A DNA stretch of 64,000 bases from Tautonia rosea (GTDB taxonomy: Bacteria; Planctomycetota; Planctomycetia; Isosphaerales; Isosphaeraceae): positions 62,001 through 126,000 of the forward strand of contig NZ_JABBYO010000017.1 of NCBI RefSeq assembly GCF_012958305.1, written 5' to 3'. Both the position numbers and the translations under genes were made by a program. The first letter of the stretch is position 1. The number at the start of each line of letters is the position of its first letter. Shown one piece after another: positions 38,157-47,500 of the stretch. Under the pieces are notes generated by a model that saw only the letters and a list, made by a program, of their open reading frames with translations, did no database searches and was not told the origin of the DNA.

Positions 38157-38299
38157 GATCGTCCTCCCTTCCCCCGCCTCCGGGCCGTCATCGGCCCCAG
38201 CGTCATATGGAATTTTCTCGAACCATCCGTTCGTTCATGACAGTACGACACAAACCCCCGAATCGTTCGCCCTCAATGATCTTTGAATCTGGGGATGAC

Positions 38300-38653
38300 T
38301 CAGGCGTCAGGCCCCAGCAATCCGGCCGGCACCTCGCGTGGCCAGTCGAAGTGCAGGCAGCGTTCCAGCGCCTCGGCCCAGGCCCGATCAGGATCGGCCG
38401 ACGGATACGGCACGTGCCAGCCGCCGCCGGGCATGCCCGTATCCTTGCGAACAACCAGGGCCGCCAGGTCCGGCAAGCCCGAGCGTCGGCAACGTTCGGA
38501 CAGCGGGATGAGCAACTGCCGATGCAGGTGCCTCCGGTTCAACGGCGGCCCCGCCCGCCCGGCCAGCTCGGTATAAGTCACCGTCCTGCCCATCTGCACC
38601 GCCTCCCTCAGGATCGGCCAGGAGCGTCGGATCAAGGTGTCGAGGTCGGTCAT
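38300..38653 (-). CDS. Small protein X1 of a PDLAALV family, unknown function
   Basis: Protein of 117 residues. After a helical start (DTLIRRSWPILREAVQ), VTYTELAGRAG looks like the start of a winged-helix domain of the kind seen in alkyltransferase-like proteins. RRHLHRQLLIPLSERCRRSG then leads to the distinctive LPDLAALVVRKDTGMPGGGW; the end is FDWPREVPAG. It lies 16 bases after the Uma2 gene, so they form one transcript. It is a diverged paralogue of the protein at 39474-39878: TY-x2-L, R-x-L-x-P-I/L, PDLAALV-x2-K and FDWP are shared in order. Comparable LP-x-L-x-LVV-x3-TG-x-PG-x-G/W stretches occur in small proteins near restriction or HNH genes, from memory. Function unknown. Confidence 0.7.
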   Translation of the reverse strand: MTDLDTLIRRSWPILREAVQMGRTVTYTELAGRAGPPLNRRHLHRQLLIPLSERCRRSGLPDLAALVVRKDTGMPGGGWHVPYPSADPDRAWAEALERCLHFDWPREVPAGLLGPDA

Positions 38654-38669
38654 ACTCGAGGCTTGGCGA

Positions 38670-39371
38670 TCAGCCTGCCGGGTTGCCGAGGATCACATTC
38701 ACCGGGCGTTGTTTGTTTGGAAGCGGATCGTTCCAGAGCCATCCGACATCGAGCCAGAATCCCGGGACTGCCGAGGACTCCCACCGGCCCGAACTGAGGC
38801 GATGTGTCTCGTATTCCTGCCCGACCAACCGCTCAACGATCAGGACCTTGTTCCAATCGTCGACGAAGACGATCTCCGGGACTCTCGCGTCCTTATCGAT
38901 GCCCGCCTTGCGCTTCAGGTCGTGCGACCGATTGCCCGGAGAGAGGATTTCCACCACAAGGACCGCCGCACCAAAGGCCAGGTTTCCGGGGGGCAGGGGT
39001 TCCTCTCCAACCGGAGTCACGAAGACATCGGGTTCGAGGTCTCGATTCGGGGCCACCCGGAAGACTGCCGGCCCCATCATGACCTCTCCCAGCTCCCGAG
39101 CCTCGCTGTAAGTCGACAGCAGGACATACCAGAAACCGACCAACTTTTGATGACGAGGCGACACGGGAGACGGCATGTAAACGATCCCGTCGATGAATTC
39201 GCAGTACCGATTCTCAGGAGCGAACCGGAAGAAGTCCTCCTCGGTCTGGCCCTCGATCATGACCATCGCATCGGCTGAGATCGACGAGCGGTCGTACCAA
39301 GATTCCGGGGGCGTGGGCTCCACCTCCGGATGCCTCCGGTGATCGACGTCCGATTCGGTTCGGGATGCCAT
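38670..39371 (-). CDS. Uma2 family (PD-(D/E)XK-like) endonuclease
   Basis: Uma2 (DUF820) protein of 233 residues, a restriction-endonuclease-like fold very common in cyanobacteria and planctomycetes. The signature is ENRYCEFIDGIVYMPSPVSPRHQKLVGFWYVLL, then DLEPDVFVTP (active-site Asp), AVLVVEILSPGNRSHDLKRKAG (Glu and Lys of the nuclease core) and PEIVFVDDWNKVLIVERL. ATG 39371 has GGGAGG eight bases upstream and is preferred to the GTG at 39395. DNA cleavage is inferred from the fold; biological role unknown. Middle gene of the clpB-dnaK cassette. Confidence 0.9.
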   Translation of the reverse strand: MASRTESDVDHRRHPEVEPTPPESWYDRSSISADAMVMIEGQTEEDFFRFAPENRYCEFIDGIVYMPSPVSPRHQKLVGFWYVLLSTYSEARELGEVMMGPAVFRVAPNRDLEPDVFVTPVGEEPLPPGNLAFGAAVLVVEILSPGNRSHDLKRKAGIDKDARVPEIVFVDDWNKVLIVERLVGQEYETHRLSSGRWESSAVPGFWLDVGWLWNDPLPNKQRPVNVILGNPAG

Positions 39372-39473
39372 CACCTTGTCCTCCCTCACGGTCACTCATG
39401 CTCGATCGCTCAAGTCCGCATCGATCAAGCGAGGCGTCTGACCGGACGTTGGCGCGAGCGTTGGGCCGGCCGC

Positions 39474-39878
39474 TCAGAAGAACGGCTCGTCCGGCCAGTC
39501 GAAGTCGCGGGCCGTTCGGTAGCGCTCGAACCAGAAGCGCACGTCTTCGGATTCAGCCTCGGAGCGCGTGACGTAGATCTCCCACCAGATGGCCGAGGGG
39601 CGAAGCAGCTCTCCCGAGTCGCTCCGCTTGGGCTTCTGGATGACCAGCGCCGCCAGGTCGGGCTTGTCGTGTTCGAGGCAGGCGGCCTGAATCGGCTTGA
39701 GCCGACGGGCAAACACGGTGCGGGGCGATTCCTTGATCGACAGTTCCTCGCCGCAGCGCCGGCAGAGGTCATCATAGGTGATCCAGCCGCCTCGCCTGCC
39801 GTTGCGAGCATCTTCGGCCAGCTCGCGGGCGATTTTCACCAGCAAGGGGTACACCGGCCGGGCATCGTCAAGAACCAT
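39474..39878 (-). CDS. Small protein X2 of the PDLAALV family, unknown function
   Basis: Protein of 134 residues. ATG 39878 is chosen because GGGAGG sits six bases upstream; the longer frame to 40178 reads through low-complexity sequence and overlaps dnaK. Residues YPLLVKIARELAEDARNG, WITYDDLCRRCGEEL, RTVFARRLKPIQAACLEHDK, then PDLAALVIQKPKR and at the end ARDFDWPDEPFF. It shares this order of motifs with X1 (38300-38653) but has an insertion before the Trp-rich part (SAIWWEIY). First gene of the cassette, 220 bases downstream of dnaK. Confidence 0.7.
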   Translation of the reverse strand: MVLDDARPVYPLLVKIARELAEDARNGRRGGWITYDDLCRRCGEELSIKESPRTVFARRLKPIQAACLEHDKPDLAALVIQKPKRSDSGELLRPSAIWWEIYVTRSEAESEDVRFWFERYRTARDFDWPDEPFF

Positions 39879-40098
39879 CGCCATCCTCCCGGAAACGGGG
39901 CAACGAAGCCGGGCTCCAGGGGCATCGGGTGGAGCCGGGCAGGGGGGTGGGTGCGGTTGCAAGCCCTTGAGCCGGGCGGACTCGGCGACGCCCCGAGGGC
40001 CGCCGAATGGCTCCGGGGCCACCGCGTCCGTCGCCCGGAAATCTCCAGGCGATCGGAACGGCGACCCCGCCAGGGTCATGGTTACGCGTGTCGATCCG

Positions 40099-42036
40099 TT
40101 ACTTCTTCTCTTCGAACTCGACGTCGATGACGTCTTCGCCGTGGCCGCCCGTCTGGGCGCCATCGCCGCCAGGGGCATGGCCGGCGTCGGGACCGGCCGC
40201 GCCAGCTCCGGCCTCGGCTCCCGGGCCTCCCGCAGAGGCGTACAGGTGCTCGGACATCGCCCGGCTGGCCTGCATCAGGTTGTCGATGGCCGACCGAATG
40301 GCGGCCACATCGTCAGAGCCTTTCACTTCGTTGACCTTCGCAATGGCCGCCTGCACGGCCGACACATCGGCCTCAGAGAGCTTCTCCTTGCTGTCGGCAA
40401 TCAGCTTCTCCATGCGGTAAACGTGCTGCTCGGCCTCGTTGCGGGCCTCGGCCAGCTCGCGACGGCGCTTGTCGTCGGCGGCGTGGCTCTCGGCGTCGCG
40501 GCGCATCTTCTCGATCTCGTCCTGGCTCAGGCCGCCGGAGGACTGGATCGTGATCTTCTGCTCCTTGCTCGTCCCCTTGTCTCGGGCCGAGACGTTGAGG
40601 ATGCCGTTGGCGTCGATGTTGAACGTCACCTCGATCTGAGGCACGCCCATCGGCGCCGGCGGAATGCCGTCGAGGTTGAACTCGCCGAGCAACCGGTTGT
40701 CGCCGGCCATCGGCCGCTCGCCCTGGTAAACCTTGATCGTCACGGCCGACTGGTTGTCATCGGCGGTGGTGAAAGTCTCTTTCTTCTCGGTCGGAATCGT
40801 CGTGTTGCGGGGGACCAGGACGGTCATCACGCCCCCCTTCGTTTCCAGGCCGAGCGACAGCGGTGTCACGTCCAGAAGCAACAGATCCTTGACGTCTCCG
40901 GTCAGCACCGCCCCCTGGATGGCCGCGCCAATGGCCACGACCTCGTCGGGGTTCACCCCCTTGTGCGGTTCCTTCCCGAAGATGTCCTTGACGATCTGCT
41001 GAATGCGGGGCATCCGGGTCGAGCCGCCGACGAGCACCACCTCGTCAATGTCGCTGGCCTTCAACCCGGCGTCTTGCATGGCCTTGTTAACCGGCCCCTT
41101 GCACCGCTCGAACAGGCTGTCGGTCAGCTTCTCGAACTCGGCCCGACTGATGCTCATCGTCAGGTGCTTCGGCCCGGTCTGGTCGGCCGTGATGAACGGC
41201 AGGTTGATGTCGGCCTGGGCCTGGAAGCTGAGGTCTTTCTTCGCCTTCTCAGCCGCTTCCTTCAGGCGCTGCAGGGCCATCTGGTCCTTGCGCAGGTCGA
41301 TCCCTTGCTCGCGCTGGAACTGGTCGGCAATGTGGTGAATGAGCGCCTCGTCCCAGTCGTCGCCGCCGAGGTGCGTGTCGCCGTTGGTCGAGAGAACCTC
41401 AAAGACGCCGTCGCCGACGTCCAGGATCGAGATATCGAACGTGCCGCCGCCGAGGTCGAAGACGGCGATCTTCTCGTTCTTCTTCTTGTCCAGGCCATAG
41501 GCCAGTGCCGCGGCCGTCGGCTCGTTGATGATCCGGGCCACTTCGAGGCCGGCAATCTGCCCGGCGTCCTTGGTCGCCTGCCGCTGGCTATCGTTGAAGT
41601 AGGCCGGCACGGTGATCACGGCCTTGCGGACCTTGTGCCCCAGGTAGCTCTCGGCCGCTTCCTTCAGCTTGCGCAGGATCAAGGCCGAGATTTCCGGAGG
41701 AGTCTGGTCCTTGCCGCCCGACTGCACCCGGACGTAATCGCTCTCGCCCCCGGTAATCTCGTAGGGGACCATGCGCTCCTCACCCTTGACCTCGCTGTGG
41801 CGACGGCCCATGAAGCGCTTGATCGAGTAAATCGTCCCCTTCGGATTGGTGATCGCCTGACGCTTGGCCGGCTCGCCGACGAGCGTTTCCCCCTTGGTGG
41901 TAAACGCAACGACCGACGGCGTGATCCGGCTGCCTTCCTGGTTGGCGATCACCGTCACGTCGCCACCTTCCATCACGGCGACGACGCTGTTCGTCGTGCC
42001 CAGGTCGATCCCGATAATCTTTTCACCTTCTGCCAC
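40099..42036 (-). CDS. dnaK: Molecular chaperone DnaK (Hsp70)
   Basis: Hsp70 of 645 residues. ATPase domain begins [20 protein letters not shown] (residues 5-24), with [19 protein letters not shown] and [11 protein letters not shown] phosphate loops. The linker/substrate domain has [14 protein letters not shown], and the lid is helical ([16 protein letters not shown]). The C-terminus is Gly-rich and ends [11 protein letters not shown], as in bacterial DnaK. Partner genes grpE and dnaJ are not within the window, and no CIRCE element is seen upstream. clpB lies downstream on the same strand after the X1-Uma2-X2 cassette. Confidence 0.98.
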   Translation of the reverse strand: MAEGEKIIGIDLGTTNSVVAVMEGGDVTVIANQEGSRITPSVVAFTTKGETLVGEPAKRQAITNPKGTIYSIKRFMGRRHSEVKGEERMVPYEITGGESDYVRVQSGGKDQTPPEISALILRKLKEAAESYLGHKVRKAVITVPAYFNDSQRQATKDAGQIAGLEVARIINEPTAAALAYGLDKKKNEKIAVFDLGGGTFDISILDVGDGVFEVLSTNGDTHLGGDDWDEALIHHIADQFQREQGIDLRKDQMALQRLKEAAEKAKKDLSFQAQADINLPFITADQTGPKHLTMSISRAEFEKLTDSLFERCKGPVNKAMQDAGLKASDIDEVVLVGGSTRMPRIQQIVKDIFGKEPHKGVNPDEVVAIGAAIQGAVLTGDVKDLLLLDVTPLSLGLETKGGVMTVLVPRNTTIPTEKKETFTTADDNQSAVTIKVYQGERPMAGDNRLLGEFNLDGIPPAPMGVPQIEVTFNIDANGILNVSARDKGTSKEQKITIQSSGGLSQDEIEKMRRDAESHAADDKRRRELAEARNEAEQHVYRMEKLIADSKEKLSEADVSAVQAAIAKVNEVKGSDDVAAIRSAIDNLMQASRAMSEHLYASAGGPGAEAGAGAAGPDAGHAPGGDGAQTGGHGEDVIDVEFEEKK

Positions 42037-42429
42037 GTCGCTGCTCCTTTCCCGAAGTGATCCGCCCCAGGCTCCAGACGGACCTCAGGGTCCGCCCGCT
42101 CCCCCGACCTTCCGACCCGGATCACTTCCCGGGTTCTCGGGCGGGCAATAGACTCTTGGTCCCCAACGCAAGCGGTGTACCATTGCTTCGAGCATCTCGA
42201 CGGTGGAGCAACGCAAGCTCCTGTGATCAAAGAGATTCCGACGAGGACTCCCGCACCGAAACGCACCACGATCGCGTCCAGCAAATGCCGAAATGACAGG
42301 ACCGATTCCCGGCCGCATCTCCGAGGCCTGCCAATTTGACAGCACCCCGGCGGCGACCCGAGTTCGACCCTCACCTTCCGGATTGTATTCGAAGACCGTC
42401 GGGGGCGAAAGCGGCCGGAGAGAATTCGC
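42037..42429. other. Divergent intergenic region between dnaK and pheA
   Basis: About 390 bases without a gene (plus promoter and leader to 42534). It contains a possible extended -10 for dnaK on the minus strand (42174-42182). I see no CIRCE inverted repeat and no other structured element. Confidence 0.5.
42174..42182 (-). promoter_or_regulatory. Weak candidate extended -10 for dnaK
   Basis: TGGTACACC on the minus strand, about 140 bases upstream of the dnaK start. It resembles the A2M promoter candidate (TGGTACACT at 22432-22440) but has no good -35. Confidence 0.3.
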
Positions 42430-42458
42430 TTGACAACCCTTCGACCCCCCTGTAATCA
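42430..42458 (+). promoter_or_regulatory. Sigma-70-type promoter for pheA
   Basis: Perfect -35 TTGACA (42430-42435), 17-base spacer, TAATCA (42453-42458). It would give a leader of about 70 bases to the ATG at 42535. Confidence 0.55.
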
Positions 42459-42534
42459 CTTGCAAACCACCCGAGTAAACTCCCCGCCTCACCGCCCCGT
42501 TCCCGGGGCCGACCGCTCGCCGACGAGACTCCCG

Positions 42535-43707
42535 ATGCCGACGAAGCCCAAAGGCGAACCGTCCCCCGACGTCTCCTCTCGCCGGGGGAAAGGACGCGTC
42601 GATGCCCGACGCGCCCCGACCCTGGCCAGCCTGCGCGCCGAAATCGACCGGATCGACAAGGAACTCGTCCTCCTTCTGAACCGTCGCGCCGAAATCGCCA
42701 CCCAGATCGGCCAGGTCAAGGAACGCGACGGACTCGAAGTCTGGTCCCCCGCCCGAGAGGAGGAGGTCATCACCCGGGCCCTCTCCCAGAGTAAGGGCCC
42801 CTTGCCCGAACAGACCGTCCGCCTCATCTTCCGCGAGCTGATGAGCGGCTCTCGCTCCATTCAGCGCAGCCTCCGCGTGGCCTGCCTCGGTCCCAAGTAC
42901 AGCTACAGCCACCTCGCCTCGATCGCCAAGTTCGGCAACGCCGTCGAGCACGTCCCCGTCGGCTCGATCGCCGCGGTCTTCGAGGAAGTCAACCGCCGCC
43001 ACGTCCAGTTCGGCCTGGTGCCCCTGGAGAACTCGACCGACGGCCGCATCTCCGACACCCTGGAGATGTTCACCCGCCACGCGGGGTTGAAAATCCGCGC
43101 CGAGGTCAAGCTGCGAATCCACCACTGCCTACTCGGCAAAACTCCCTGGGCCGACGTCCGACGCGTCTACTCAAAGGCCCAGGCCCTCTCTCAGTGCCGC
43201 CACTGGCTGAGCAAAAACCTGCCGCAGGCCAGTCTGGTTGAGGTCGTCTCGACCGCCCATGCCGCCGAGATCGCCCAGCGCGAGCAGTTCTCCGCCGCCA
43301 TCGCCAGCCGAACCGCCGCCGACGCCTACGGGCTCGACGTCCTGGCCGAGAACATCGAAGACCAGGTCTACAACGTCACCCGATTCGCCGTCATCGCCGA
43401 ACAGTCCGAGGCCCCCACCGGCCGCGACAAGTCCACCCTCTTGCTCCGCATTTCCAACCAGGCCGGCGCCCTCTCCAAGGTCCTCGCTGTCTTCGAAAAG
43501 GCCGGTCTGAACCTGACGATGATCGAGTCCTTTCCCCTCCCCTCCGAAAGCCTTCCCGGCCGCGACCCCTCTTACCTCTTCTTCCTCGACGTCGAAGGCC
43601 ACGCCGACAAGCCCGAGGTCGCCAAGGTTCTCGACCTCGTCCGCAAGCGCTGCGAACGCCTCGAAGTCCTCGGCTCCTACCCCCGCGGCGATTGCGTCGA
43701 GAGCTGA
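42535..43707 (+). CDS. pheA: Chorismate mutase / prephenate dehydratase (P-protein)
   Basis: Bifunctional enzyme of phenylalanine synthesis: chorismate to prephenate to phenylpyruvate. Of 390 residues, about 30-110 form the chorismate mutase (LRAEIDRIDKELVLLLNRRAEIATQIG); about 115-290 the dehydratase, with GPKYSYSH, PLENSTDGRISDTL and the catalytic VTRFAVIA; about 300-380 an ACT regulatory domain with GALSKVLAVFEKAGLNLTMIES. The Phe-binding ESRP motif reads ESFP here, as in some other phyla. ATG 42535 is chosen since upstream sequence is promoter-like. The DAHP synthase of the same pathway lies 4 kb downstream on the same strand. Confidence 0.96.
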   Translation: MPTKPKGEPSPDVSSRRGKGRVDARRAPTLASLRAEIDRIDKELVLLLNRRAEIATQIGQVKERDGLEVWSPAREEEVITRALSQSKGPLPEQTVRLIFRELMSGSRSIQRSLRVACLGPKYSYSHLASIAKFGNAVEHVPVGSIAAVFEEVNRRHVQFGLVPLENSTDGRISDTLEMFTRHAGLKIRAEVKLRIHHCLLGKTPWADVRRVYSKAQALSQCRHWLSKNLPQASLVEVVSTAHAAEIAQREQFSAAIASRTAADAYGLDVLAENIEDQVYNVTRFAVIAEQSEAPTGRDKSTLLLRISNQAGALSKVLAVFEKAGLNLTMIESFPLPSESLPGRDPSYLFFLDVEGHADKPEVAKVLDLVRKRCERLEVLGSYPRGDCVES

Positions 43708-43746
43708 TCGCAAGAGCATTACCGCATCGGCTTCCGGTCTAGTCGT

Positions 43747-43752
43747 TACAAT
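43747..43752 (+). promoter_or_regulatory. Near-consensus -10 box before the broken DUF4058 gene
   Basis: TACAAT (5 of 6 matches), 44 bases upstream of ATG 43797. No convincing -35 at the right distance. Confidence 0.35.
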
Positions 43753-43796
43753 AAACGATGGCGACCTCTCCGCTCGTCTTTGGGAGCCTCGCGATC

Positions 43797-44592
43797 ATGA
43801 AAAGCCCATTCCCCGGCATGGCCCCCTACCTCGAAGCCTTCTGGTCCGACATCCATCCCCGCCTGACAATCTACGCCAGCGACGCAATCCAGCGAGGTCT
43901 CCCGAGGGACTTGCGGGCCCGCATCGAAACACAGGTCTACATTGAGGACCTTACCAGAGGCAATCGCCGGATCAAGCCCGACGTCGTCGTCGTGGAACGG
44001 CCAAAGGCTCCTGAACGCACCCTCGCCGCTCCGTGAAGATGGAGGGGTCGCGATTGCAGAGCCAATCGTCGTCCACATGCCGGAGATCGAACAGAAACTG
44101 CGATTCATTCAGATCCTCGACATCGGGAACGGAGGCCGGGTCGTGACGTCGATCGAATTCCTGAGCCTTGCCAATAAGGTCTCGGGACGAGGACAAGAAC
44201 TTCATCTTCGCAAGCAGGCGCAACTCATGGATGCAGGCGTAAACCTCGTGAAAATCGACCTGCTCCGCGATGGCGATCGCGTCATGATCCTCAGGCCTGA
44301 GCACATCCCACCCCACGCCCGCACGACCTACCAGATCGTCTGCTGGAGGGCCCACCACCGGAAATCCTTCGAGGTCTTCCGGGCCCCCCGCCGCCAGCCA
44401 CTTCCAATAATCCCCATCCCCCTCCGCGAACACGATCCTGACGTCCCGCTCGACCTCCAGGCCCTCATCGATCAGGTCTACGAGAACGCTGAGTACGACG
44501 ACATCGACTACCGCGCCGACCCCGTTCCCTCCCTCTCCGGCGAAGACGCCTCCTGGGCCGACGGCCTGCTCCGCGGCCGAGGGCTCCGCTAG
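43797..44592 (+). pseudogene. DUF4058 gene split by a frameshift
   Basis: Two adjacent frames read as one DUF4058 protein. The first (from ATG 43797, GGGAG upstream) has MKSPFPGMAPYLEAFW, IETQVYIEDLTRGNRRIKPDVVVVE and ends at TGA 44034-44036. The second, in the +1 frame, continues with VAIAEPIVVHMPE, VVTSIEFLSLANK, LVKIDLLRDGDRV and the usual C-terminus DPDVPLDLQALIDQVYENAEYDDIDYR then WADGLLRGRGLR. The shift lies between about 43990 and 44045. Sequence is otherwise intact, so this is a recent lesion, a sequencing error or, less likely, programmed frameshifting. DUF4058 function is unknown. Confidence 0.85.
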
Positions 44593-44748
44593 ACAAGACC
44601 CGCCCAATCGACGATAGAACACAGAGCCAACGCGAGCCGACCGGCCAAGTAGCCCAGGGCATCGGTACCCGGCCGATCCAATCTGAGCTGATCCGAGCCG
44701 AGCCGCGATCGCTCCTCTCTCTCTCGCCTTCGGGAAGGAACCCGCCTT

Positions 44749-45627
44749 ATGGCCAATGTCCTGGAGTCGTCTCGCCCTTCCTCCACCACCCGCCCCTCGG
44801 CCGTTCACCCGCACAATGTCCCCGCCTCCCAGCCCCTCCGTTGGGATCACGACGCCGAGATCCAGGCAATCCGCACCCTTTGGAACCGTCAGAAACGTGA
44901 GGACACCATCTCCGGCGTCCTTGGCACCGACTTCGCCTACACCGCCGCCCACATCGAGCAGGACATCCCCCTCCGCCGCCGCCTCCGCGTCCTCGACCAG
45001 ATCACCCCGCACCTGCACGGCCGGGTCTTCGAGTGGGGCTGCCAGCACGCGATCGACTCCTGCGTCTACCGCCTCCGCCTCGGCGACACCCTGGAGCTGC
45101 ACGGCGCCGACCTTTACCCGCCCGGCCCCTTCCACGTCCTCCACCAGTTCAGCGGCTTGCAGTACCGGCAACTCGAACACCCCGTCTTCATGCCCTATCC
45201 CGACGGCTTCTTCGACGTGATCACCTCCAACGGCGTTCTCGAACACGTCGCCGATGACGCCACCTCCCTCCACGAGGTCGCCCGCATTCTCCGGCCCGGT
45301 GGCACCTTCGTCATCACCTGCCTGCCGCACCGCTTCAGCTACACCGAGGCCCTTCAGCGCACCCTGAAACACAACGCCCACGACCGCCTCTACACGATCG
45401 CATCCACCACCACCATCCTCCAGGCCGCCGGCTTCCATGTCGTCGATGCCGGTTTCGCCTTCGTCCTGCCGACGATGCTCTACGGCTTCCCCCGCTGGCT
45501 CCAGACCGCCTTCAACCGCCTCGACCGACCCCTCTACCGACTCAACGCCCTTCTCGAACAGGTTTGGCCCCTGAAGCTCCTCGCCAGCAACCTCTGGCTC
45601 GTCGCCCGCAAGCCGCCCCTCGCCTAA
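44749..45627 (+). CDS. Class I SAM-dependent methyltransferase
   Basis: Methyltransferase of 292 residues with a methyltransferase-11-type core. The SAM site is VFEWGCQHAIDSC (motif I, unusual WGCQ), ELHGADLYPPGP is motif II, FDVITSNGVLEHVADDATSLHEVARILRPGGTFVITC holds motifs III-V. The C-terminal region has hydrophobic and basic patches (FPRWLQTAFNRL). No signal peptide. The substrate cannot be inferred; surface-glycan or lipid methylation is common for this group. Confidence 0.85.
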   Translation: MANVLESSRPSSTTRPSAVHPHNVPASQPLRWDHDAEIQAIRTLWNRQKREDTISGVLGTDFAYTAAHIEQDIPLRRRLRVLDQITPHLHGRVFEWGCQHAIDSCVYRLRLGDTLELHGADLYPPGPFHVLHQFSGLQYRQLEHPVFMPYPDGFFDVITSNGVLEHVADDATSLHEVARILRPGGTFVITCLPHRFSYTEALQRTLKHNAHDRLYTIASTTTILQAAGFHVVDAGFAFVLPTMLYGFPRWLQTAFNRLDRPLYRLNALLEQVWPLKLLASNLWLVARKPPLA

Positions 45628-45654
45628 CGCGTTTCTCCCTTGCGACTGGCGCGT

Positions 45655-45707
45655 CAGGAAATGGGGACTGGCTCCGAGTCTTCGAGGTGCCTGTCCCCCA
45701 TTTCCGG
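45655..45707. repeat. Dispersed palindromic repeat, copy 2
   Basis: Arms GGAAATGGGGAC (45657-45668) and GTCCCCCATTTCC (45693-45705) with the same central AGTCTTCGAGG as copy 1 at 25399-25450; one extra C bulges in the right arm. It starts 28 bases after the methyltransferase stop. The remaining gap to 45964 (337 bp in all) contains no gene that I can support. Confidence 0.75.
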
Positions 45708-45964
45708 CAGAGGCGATATGACCAATCGAAAACCACAGGTGACCTCGGTGGATCGCCAATCTAGGTCGCAAAGCGAAGCGAGGTTATCCCACCGCCTTCG
45801 GGAAACTCGCGCAGCTGCGCCGCCTTCGTCGGCGAGCCACCGGGGACAAATGCGACCGCATTGGCGCGTCCGAACGGATCATAATCCTTGGAGCTACCGC
45901 GCGAATTCTACCGACCCTGAAGGCCGACATGACTGTAGCGATCGTTCATGGAGGGTGATGGATC

Positions 45965-46732
45965 ATGATAAATCATGCAATCCTGAGGAGGATGGGCCTC
46001 CGCATCGCGGTGATGTTCGCCGCGAGTTCGGTGCTGACAGGCTGCATGTCCGATCAATTGCGGTATACCAGTTCGCGCCTGCCATCCTCGCTTCCCGACA
46101 TCACCCAGAACCAGATCCTGACGAACCTCGCCCGGACCGCTGCCGATCCCTCGGCCATCCCGTTCTTCGCCCTGATCTCGGACGGCGTGGCCAACGTCCG
46201 GGATTCCGGCGCCGTCGATGCTTCGTTCCAGGTTAGGGTCAAGGAATTCACACGAAACACCCTCGGCACCGGAGCGAGCCGGGAGGTCACCGGGAACTGG
46301 TCGCTCAAACCGACCACCAATCCTGATCGCCTCCTGGCCATGCGCGGGGCGTATCGTCTCGCCCTCGGGCTACCGATCCACCCCGATGAAGAGGGCGAAA
46401 TCATCCGCTTCCTGGGACACACCGGGCTCAACCAGATCCCGGCGGGATTCGTCAGAAGCGGCGGCAAGCGAGACGTGCCCCGGAAGAATGAGACCCTCTA
46501 CGTGGGCTACTCAAACGGGGCGTACATCTGGGTGACGCCGGACCAGGCAGAGGCGTTCGCCCGGTTTACCCTGGTAATCCAGCGGCTCTACCTCAACGAG
46601 CTGGGCAGCGCGGGCGTGAACGAGATCGCTCCAATCGCTCCAAGGCCGCCGGGCGTCACGCCCGGCCAAACCCCGTCGCGCGATTTCCCCCCCAGCGGCT
46701 TCAATCAGGGCCTGTTCTTCGTGCCCCGCTGA
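45965..46732 (+). CDS. Lipoprotein of unknown function
   Basis: Protein of 255 residues with a lipoprotein signal (GLRIAVMFAASSVLTGC, Cys at about 27). Mature part begins MSDQLRYTSSRLPSSLPDITQNQILTNLARTAADPSAIPFFALISDGVANV. A Pro-rich, disordered C-terminus ends FNQGLFFVPR. Two starts (Met 1 or Met 10) are possible. I do not recognise the family; the region with many conserved-looking aromatic residues (ETLYVGYSNGAYIWVTPDQ) is not a known catalytic motif. It follows the repeat and lies alone on the plus strand. Confidence 0.72.
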   Translation: MINHAILRRMGLRIAVMFAASSVLTGCMSDQLRYTSSRLPSSLPDITQNQILTNLARTAADPSAIPFFALISDGVANVRDSGAVDASFQVRVKEFTRNTLGTGASREVTGNWSLKPTTNPDRLLAMRGAYRLALGLPIHPDEEGEIIRFLGHTGLNQIPAGFVRSGGKRDVPRKNETLYVGYSNGAYIWVTPDQAEAFARFTLVIQRLYLNELGSAGVNEIAPIAPRPPGVTPGQTPSRDFPPSGFNQGLFFVPR

Positions 46733-47065
46733 TCCGCTGTGCTGGTCGAGGCCGCGATCAGAGGCACGGGGGGACGGCGCATCCAGCCGTGTCTCATTGC
46801 GTTGAAGACCACCCGCGGACGGTGCTCAATGCCGATCCCTAAAATTCTTCCCTCCTCATGATTTCGTGTGACCAAAACCAACCGATTCCCCGATCATTTC
46901 GTCGGCCGATCTCCCTGTATCGCTCCGCCACCCGCCCGCTGCACCCTTTCGAACGCCCACCATGACTGCCCAGACCCAAACATACATGCTCCCACGAATG
47001 CCTTTTCCTCGCTCGAATCACCCTCTCCATCCGGCGTCGTTCGAGCCCCTACATCCCCCGTCCAA

Positions 47066-47104
47066 TTCTCGAAACGAACCGAACCTCCTCGCTGTAACTC
47101 CTTT
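47066..47104. repeat. 39-bp imperfect direct repeat, unit A
   Basis: Matches 47291-47329 at 35 of 39 positions, differing only by four transitions; core CGAAACGAACCGA is identical. Unit start points are 225 bp apart. Confidence 0.6.
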
Positions 47105-47290
47105 TCTCAATAGCCTATCCATCCGAAGCCTTTCCACATCCCCGGCGCACCGGACGGCGCACCAGCCCGCGCACGACCAGCGCAACAGCCCGCCTCGTCC
47201 CGTCCTCATCCCTCCACCGCCCCTCCCCACCGTTCCCTCCCATTCAAGTTCCATCCGTGTTCCATCCGAAGCTCCAACCTTTCCTCCTCG

Positions 47291-47329
47291 ATTCCCGAAA
47301 CGAACCGAGCCTCCTCGCCGCAACTCCTT
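47291..47329. repeat. 39-bp imperfect direct repeat, unit B
   Basis: Second copy of the repeat at 47066-47104. Both lie in the gene-free stretch before the DAHP synthase gene. Confidence 0.6.
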
Positions 47330-47471
47330 CCCCCTCAACACCAAACCGCTCTCCCTCCTGTCTGCCAGCAAGCGCACCGAGAGGCGCACCGAGCCGCGCA
47401 CCGCAACCCGTTGGGCGCACCCGGCCCCATCCACCATCTCAGCCCGACCATTCTCACGATCGGCTTTGCAC

Positions 47472-47500
47472 TTCCGTTGCCGGAACCGGTCCGCTACACT
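47472..47500 (+). promoter_or_regulatory. Candidate promoter for DAHP synthase
   Basis: TACACT (47495-47500) with a weak -35 TTCCGT (47472-47477) at 17-base spacing, 117 bases before the ATG at 47618. Confidence 0.35.

Noticed and set aside
39879-40178. Upstream extension of X2 to 40178
   Set aside because: Low-complexity sequence overlapping dnaK; GGGAGG supports the start at 39878.
42037-42534. CIRCE-type heat-shock element upstream of dnaK
   Set aside because: No inverted repeat of the expected TTAGCACTC form was found.
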